Assembly: GCA_050731755.1 (NCBI GenBank)
Contig: JBOHPP010000087.1
Coordinates: 1-21,512, forward strand
Length of the DNA: 21,512 bases
Source: JBOHPP01 sp050731755
Lineage (GTDB): Bacteria; Methylomirabilota; Methylomirabilia; Rokubacteriales; CSP1-6
Reading direction: 5' to 3'
Each line of letters opens with the position of its first letter. Positions within the stretch are counted from its first letter, which is position 1. Below the pieces are notes generated by a model. It did no database searches. It was not told the origin of the DNA and saw nothing but the letters and a program-made list of their open reading frames with translations. A program made the position numbers and the translations under genes. Shown here one piece after another: positions 20,980 through 21,512 of the stretch.

Positions 20980-21512
20980 TCGCGCCGGCCGCGCGGCACC
21001 GCTCGGCGGACCGCCGCGCCATCCTGATCCTGATCCTCACCGCCCAGACAGTGGCCAACATCGGCCCGCTGGGCCTGCCGGCCATCGCCTCGCTGATCCG
21101 CGACGATCTCGGCCTCACCCTGGCCCAGGCCGGCTCGTTCCTCTCCGCGTACTACATCGGGCCGATCCTCATGTCGATGGCGGCCGGCACCATGGCCGAT
21201 CAGTGGGGTATCGCGAGATTGCTGGTACTCGGGCAGGTCGTGATCGCGCTCGGGCTCGCCGCCGTCAGCGGCTCCCCCTCCTACGCGGTGCTGATCGTGC
21301 TCCTCGCCGTCGCCGGCGTCGGCTACGGGATGCTCAATCCGACGTCCACGAAGGCGGTGATGGCGTGGTCGCCGCCGGCCCAACGCGCCACCATGGTCGG
21401 CCTCAAGCAGGTGGGCCTGCCGTTCGGCGGGGCGCTCGGAGCGGCCTTGCTGCCGGCGCTCGCGCTGGCCGTGGGCTGGCGGTGGGCCGTGGCCTCGTCC
21501 GCCGGGCTGATC
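20976..21512 (+). CDS. MFS transporter, N-terminal part (cut by window end)
   Basis: The 179 codons visible encode a hydrophobic protein with about five to six membrane helices. The first is AILILILTAQTVANIGPLGL, then FLSAYYIGPILMSMAAGTMADQWG, which contains a variant of the MFS loop 2-3 motif (G-x3-D). LLVLGQVVIALGLAAV and LIVLLAVAGVGYGMLNPTST follow. RATMVGLKQVGLPFGGALGA resembles the helix-5 region of sugar/cyanate-type MFS carriers. The GTG at 20976 overlaps the kdsB stop (GTGA). No stop occurs before the window end, so the gene continues to the right. Substrate unknown. Confidence 0.85.
   Translation, partial: MIAPAARHRSADRRAILILILTAQTVANIGPLGLPAIASLIRDDLGLTLAQAGSFLSAYYIGPILMSMAAGTMADQWGIARLLVLGQVVIALGLAAVSGSPSYAVLIVLLAVAGVGYGMLNPTSTKAVMAWSPPAQRATMVGLKQVGLPFGGALGAALLPALALAVGWRWAVASSAGLI

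Noticed and set aside
1..21512. tRNA, rRNA, CRISPR array, insertion sequence or phage genes
   Set aside because: No cloverleaf-like conserved boxes, regular short spaced repeats, transposase motifs or terminal inverted repeats were seen by eye in any gap; gaps are nearly all under 120 nt.

Overview
The window is dense, GC-rich bacterial chromosome with almost no intergenic space. Pup-proteasome genes (dop, prcB, prcA, pafA) combined with Gram-negative traits (kdsB for LPS Kdo, a bactofilin, fabI) and an LLM-class luciferase-like oxidoreductase suggest a non-actinobacterial phylum, most plausibly Rokubacteria/Methylomirabilota (NC10-like). That assignment is inference from gene content and composition, not from a marker gene.

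Left part, + strand (1-7774). An intrinsic terminator is followed by dop, the 20S proteasome beta and alpha subunits, then pafA. No pup gene lies between dop and prcB, and no ATPase (Mpa/ARC) is in the window. The 235-bp prcA-pafA gap holds degenerate repeat units that read as two chained micro-ORFs, the second ending on the pafA start codon. Next come a bactofilin with its own promoter and a two-gene unit: a PaaA/PaaC-like diiron protein and a HemN/HemW-like radical SAM protein with an atypical CX7CX2C cluster motif.

Middle part, - strand (18355 down to 7807). One apparent operon of about 10.5 kb runs fabI, a CNNM/CBS membrane protein, a SAM methyltransferase, hutU, a frameshifted TPR-protein remnant, an MntA/HepT-type (MNT-HEPN) toxin-antitoxin pair, hutI, a COG0402 amidohydrolase (probable hutF), hutH and an EamA transporter. 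Most junctions overlap or are under 25 nt. HutH, HutU, HutI and the presumed HutF would take histidine to N-formylglutamate; the last hydrolase (HutG) is not in the window.

Right part, + strand (18432-21512). Divergent from fabI lies an HpcH/HpaI-type aldolase, then a third micro-ORF of the same family that ends exactly where the LLM oxidoreductase gene starts, then kdsB and an MFS transporter cut by the window end. LLM-kdsB and kdsB-MFS are joined by GTGA overlaps.

The most interesting items are the micro-ORF/repeat family placed immediately before SD-less start codons (pafA and the LLM gene), the diiron/atypical radical SAM pair, the pup-less proteasome gene order, and a toxin-antitoxin pair translationally coupled into a hut operon. 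No rRNA, tRNA, CRISPR array or insertion sequence was recognised.
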